Origin: Methanosaeta sp. PtaU1.Bin112
GTDB lineage: Archaea > Halobacteriota > Methanosarcinia > Methanotrichales > Methanotrichaceae
Reading direction: 5' to 3'
NCBI GenBank assembly: GCA_002067705.1
Contig: MVRL01000091.1
Location: 1 to 43,961 of the forward strand
Length of the DNA stretch: 43,961 nucleotides
The notes beneath the pieces were generated by a model. It searched no databases. It was not told where the DNA came from and saw only the letters and a program-made list of their open reading frames with translations. Of this stretch, positions 42,902 through 43,961 are shown piece after piece. Every line of letters starts with the position of its first letter. Position 1 is the stretch's first letter. The position numbers were made by a program, and so were the translations under genes.

Positions 42902-43603
42902 ATGGACTGCAAAATGGTCAGAGAGATTAGACCTGTTATACTAATAATATTAATAATATTAGTAATATTCTCTTTCAGCCCAATATCATGCAGCAATAAC
43001 AGCAGCATTAATCTCAGTCACAGTTCAATCAGCAATGCTTCTGACAGATCCTTTCCCCCATCAGATTATATTTCAGATACTGCAAAGGCCGATCTGGTCG
43101 AACTTTTTGATCAGCTCGATTGGATTGAAAAAGTTATATCAATCATTGTTGGCATATTGACGATCTTCGGAATTCTGGTTGGACTTTATCTTTGGCTCCG
43201 TCCGAGTGCCCGGAATAGCGCACGAAGAAGAATCCTTGGTCTGCTCAAGACAATCGGACTTTCAGATAACGATTCTGATGAAGATCAGGATCGCACAGGC
43301 AAAAAGAACGAAACCGAAAAGAGCTTCCTCAAATTGCCCTATCCGCCAAACCCTAATTTCACCGGCAGACAGTCATTTCTGCGCGCCCTGGAGAAGCAAC
43401 TGAATGATGCTGCCCTCGGCCCCAAAATCTTTGCCCTTGTCGGCAATGGTGGCATGGGAAAGACTCAGATTGCATTGCAGCATGCTCGCAGACCGGAAAA
43501 CAACTTCAAGTATGTCTGGTGGCTGCGCTCCGAAGAGCCAGCAGTGCTCCTCGATGGCACATCAAAATCGCCGAGGACCTCAATCTTCCCGGATGGAATC
43601 TGA
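42902..43603 (+). CDS. membrane-anchored STAND (NB-ARC) ATPase, N-terminal part before a frameshift
   Basis: The chosen ATG at 42902 (MDCKMVREIRPVILIIL) avoids overlap with rfcL; an ATG at 42914 is an alternative. Two membrane helices (VILIILIILVIFSFS; VISIIVGILTIFGILVGLYL) flank an Asn/Ser-rich loop. An acidic linker follows, then NFTGRQSFLRALEKQL and the P-loop VGNGGMGKTQIALQHA of the NB-ARC class. YVWWLRSEEPAVLL follows, after which the frame runs out at 43603. The neighbouring frame continues the same domain (next entry). STAND ATPases act as molecular switches, often in defence or signalling. The effector here would be the membrane segment. Confidence 0.7.
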   Translation: MDCKMVREIRPVILIILIILVIFSFSPISCSNNSSINLSHSSISNASDRSFPPSDYISDTAKADLVELFDQLDWIEKVISIIVGILTIFGILVGLYLWLRPSARNSARRRILGLLKTIGLSDNDSDEDQDRTGKKNETEKSFLKLPYPPNPNFTGRQSFLRALEKQLNDAALGPKIFALVGNGGMGKTQIALQHARRPENNFKYVWWLRSEEPAVLLDGTSKSPRTSIFPDGI

Positions 43604-43961
43604 GGGACACCGATCGGACCGTAAAATCCGTGAAGCAATGGCTGGAGAGCGAGAACGGCTCCCTATGGCTGCTCGTTTTCGACAATGCCCTAAAGCAGGA
43701 TGACTTGATCAGGTATATTCCTGCATCTGGCCGGGGCCAGATAATAATAACCTCTCGATTATCAGTCTGGGACGGCATGGCCGAGACTCTGGAAGTTGGC
43801 GTCTTTCAGCGAGATGATAAAAATGATGAGGCGGTCGAATTCCTCATTAAAAGAACCGCAAAGAACGACCGAAATGCAGCCTTAAGCCTCGCCCGAGAGC
43901 TGGGTGACATGCCGCTCGCTTTAGAGCAGGCTGGAGCCTACATCAAGGAGAGCGGAATCAC
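43555..43961 (+). pseudogene. continuation of the NB-ARC ATPase in the shifted frame, open to the window end
   Basis: From about 43555 the frame offset by two bases reads WHIKIAEDLNLPGWN, KSVKQWLESENGSLWLLVFD (Walker B-like VFDNA), GRGQIIITSRLSVWDG and LARELGDMPLALEQAGAYI. These are the next NB-ARC motifs (kinase-2, RNBS-B and the GxPLAL lid). No stop occurs before the window ends. One inserted or two deleted bases near 43549-43556 would restore a single protein. C-terminal repeats expected in this class lie beyond the window. Confidence 0.65.

Noticed and set aside
1-43961. tRNA or rRNA genes
   Set aside because: I looked for conserved T-loop (GGTTCRA) and rRNA core sequences and found none I could support.

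Overview
The window is chromosomal DNA from a methanogenic archaeon, most likely a Methanothrix (Methanosaeta)-type member of the Methanosarcinia. The archaeal assignment rests on ribosomal protein eS1, the replication factor C large subunit, the MptA-type GTP cyclohydrolase, the archaeal CoaD and RibL nucleotidyltransferases, KptA, TATA-like promoters and T-run terminators. The genus is an inference from the overall gene content and was not tested.

Bases 1-7000 hold five tandem minus-strand paralogues of a secreted cobalamin/iron-type substrate-binding protein. Each carries two dockerin-like calcium loops between the signal peptide and the binding domain. A truncated N-terminal relative lies at 71-247. 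No permease or ATPase is present. Bases 7077-7150 form a perfect 32-bp inverted repeat. Bases 7211-9430 look bacterial in origin: a small protein and a secreted alkyl-sulfatase-like metallo-beta-lactamase with altered metal ligands. Bases 9700-14450 are a scrapyard of fragments and small genes: a phage baseplate-J remnant fused to the C-terminus of another binding protein, small secreted and membrane proteins, a secreted HAD phosphatase, two small helical proteins and a duplicated gene tail.

Bases 14545-19510 are a coherent operon: an HTH-cupin regulator, an AMP-forming acyl-CoA synthetase with a fused two-cluster ferredoxin domain, and the two catalytic subunits of a VOR-type 2-oxoacid:ferredoxin oxidoreductase. 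Together they could activate a carboxylic acid and exchange the acyl-CoA with a 2-oxoacid using ferredoxin electrons. Bases 19889-28369 carry mostly lineage-restricted genes (zinc-ribbon protein, low-complexity membrane protein with 60-bp repeats, degenerate TOPRIM-like protein, lipoprotein, secreted surface proteins) around rps3ae, plus a broken rhodanese gene.

Bases 28499-42831 are mainly conserved housekeeping genes: mptA, kptA, a cis-prenyltransferase-like protein lacking the catalytic N-terminal motif, a DUF92 membrane protein, aroE, pepD, coaD, and a tightly packed pycA-birA-JAMM-ribL run, then a flavin-binding protein and rfcL. The window ends inside a membrane-anchored STAND (NB-ARC) ATPase whose frame is broken. 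The items most worth following up are the dockerin-binding-protein array, the synthetase-ferredoxin/VOR operon, the cis-prenyltransferase-like protein facing a DUF92 gene, the altered metallo-hydrolase and the membrane STAND ATPase.
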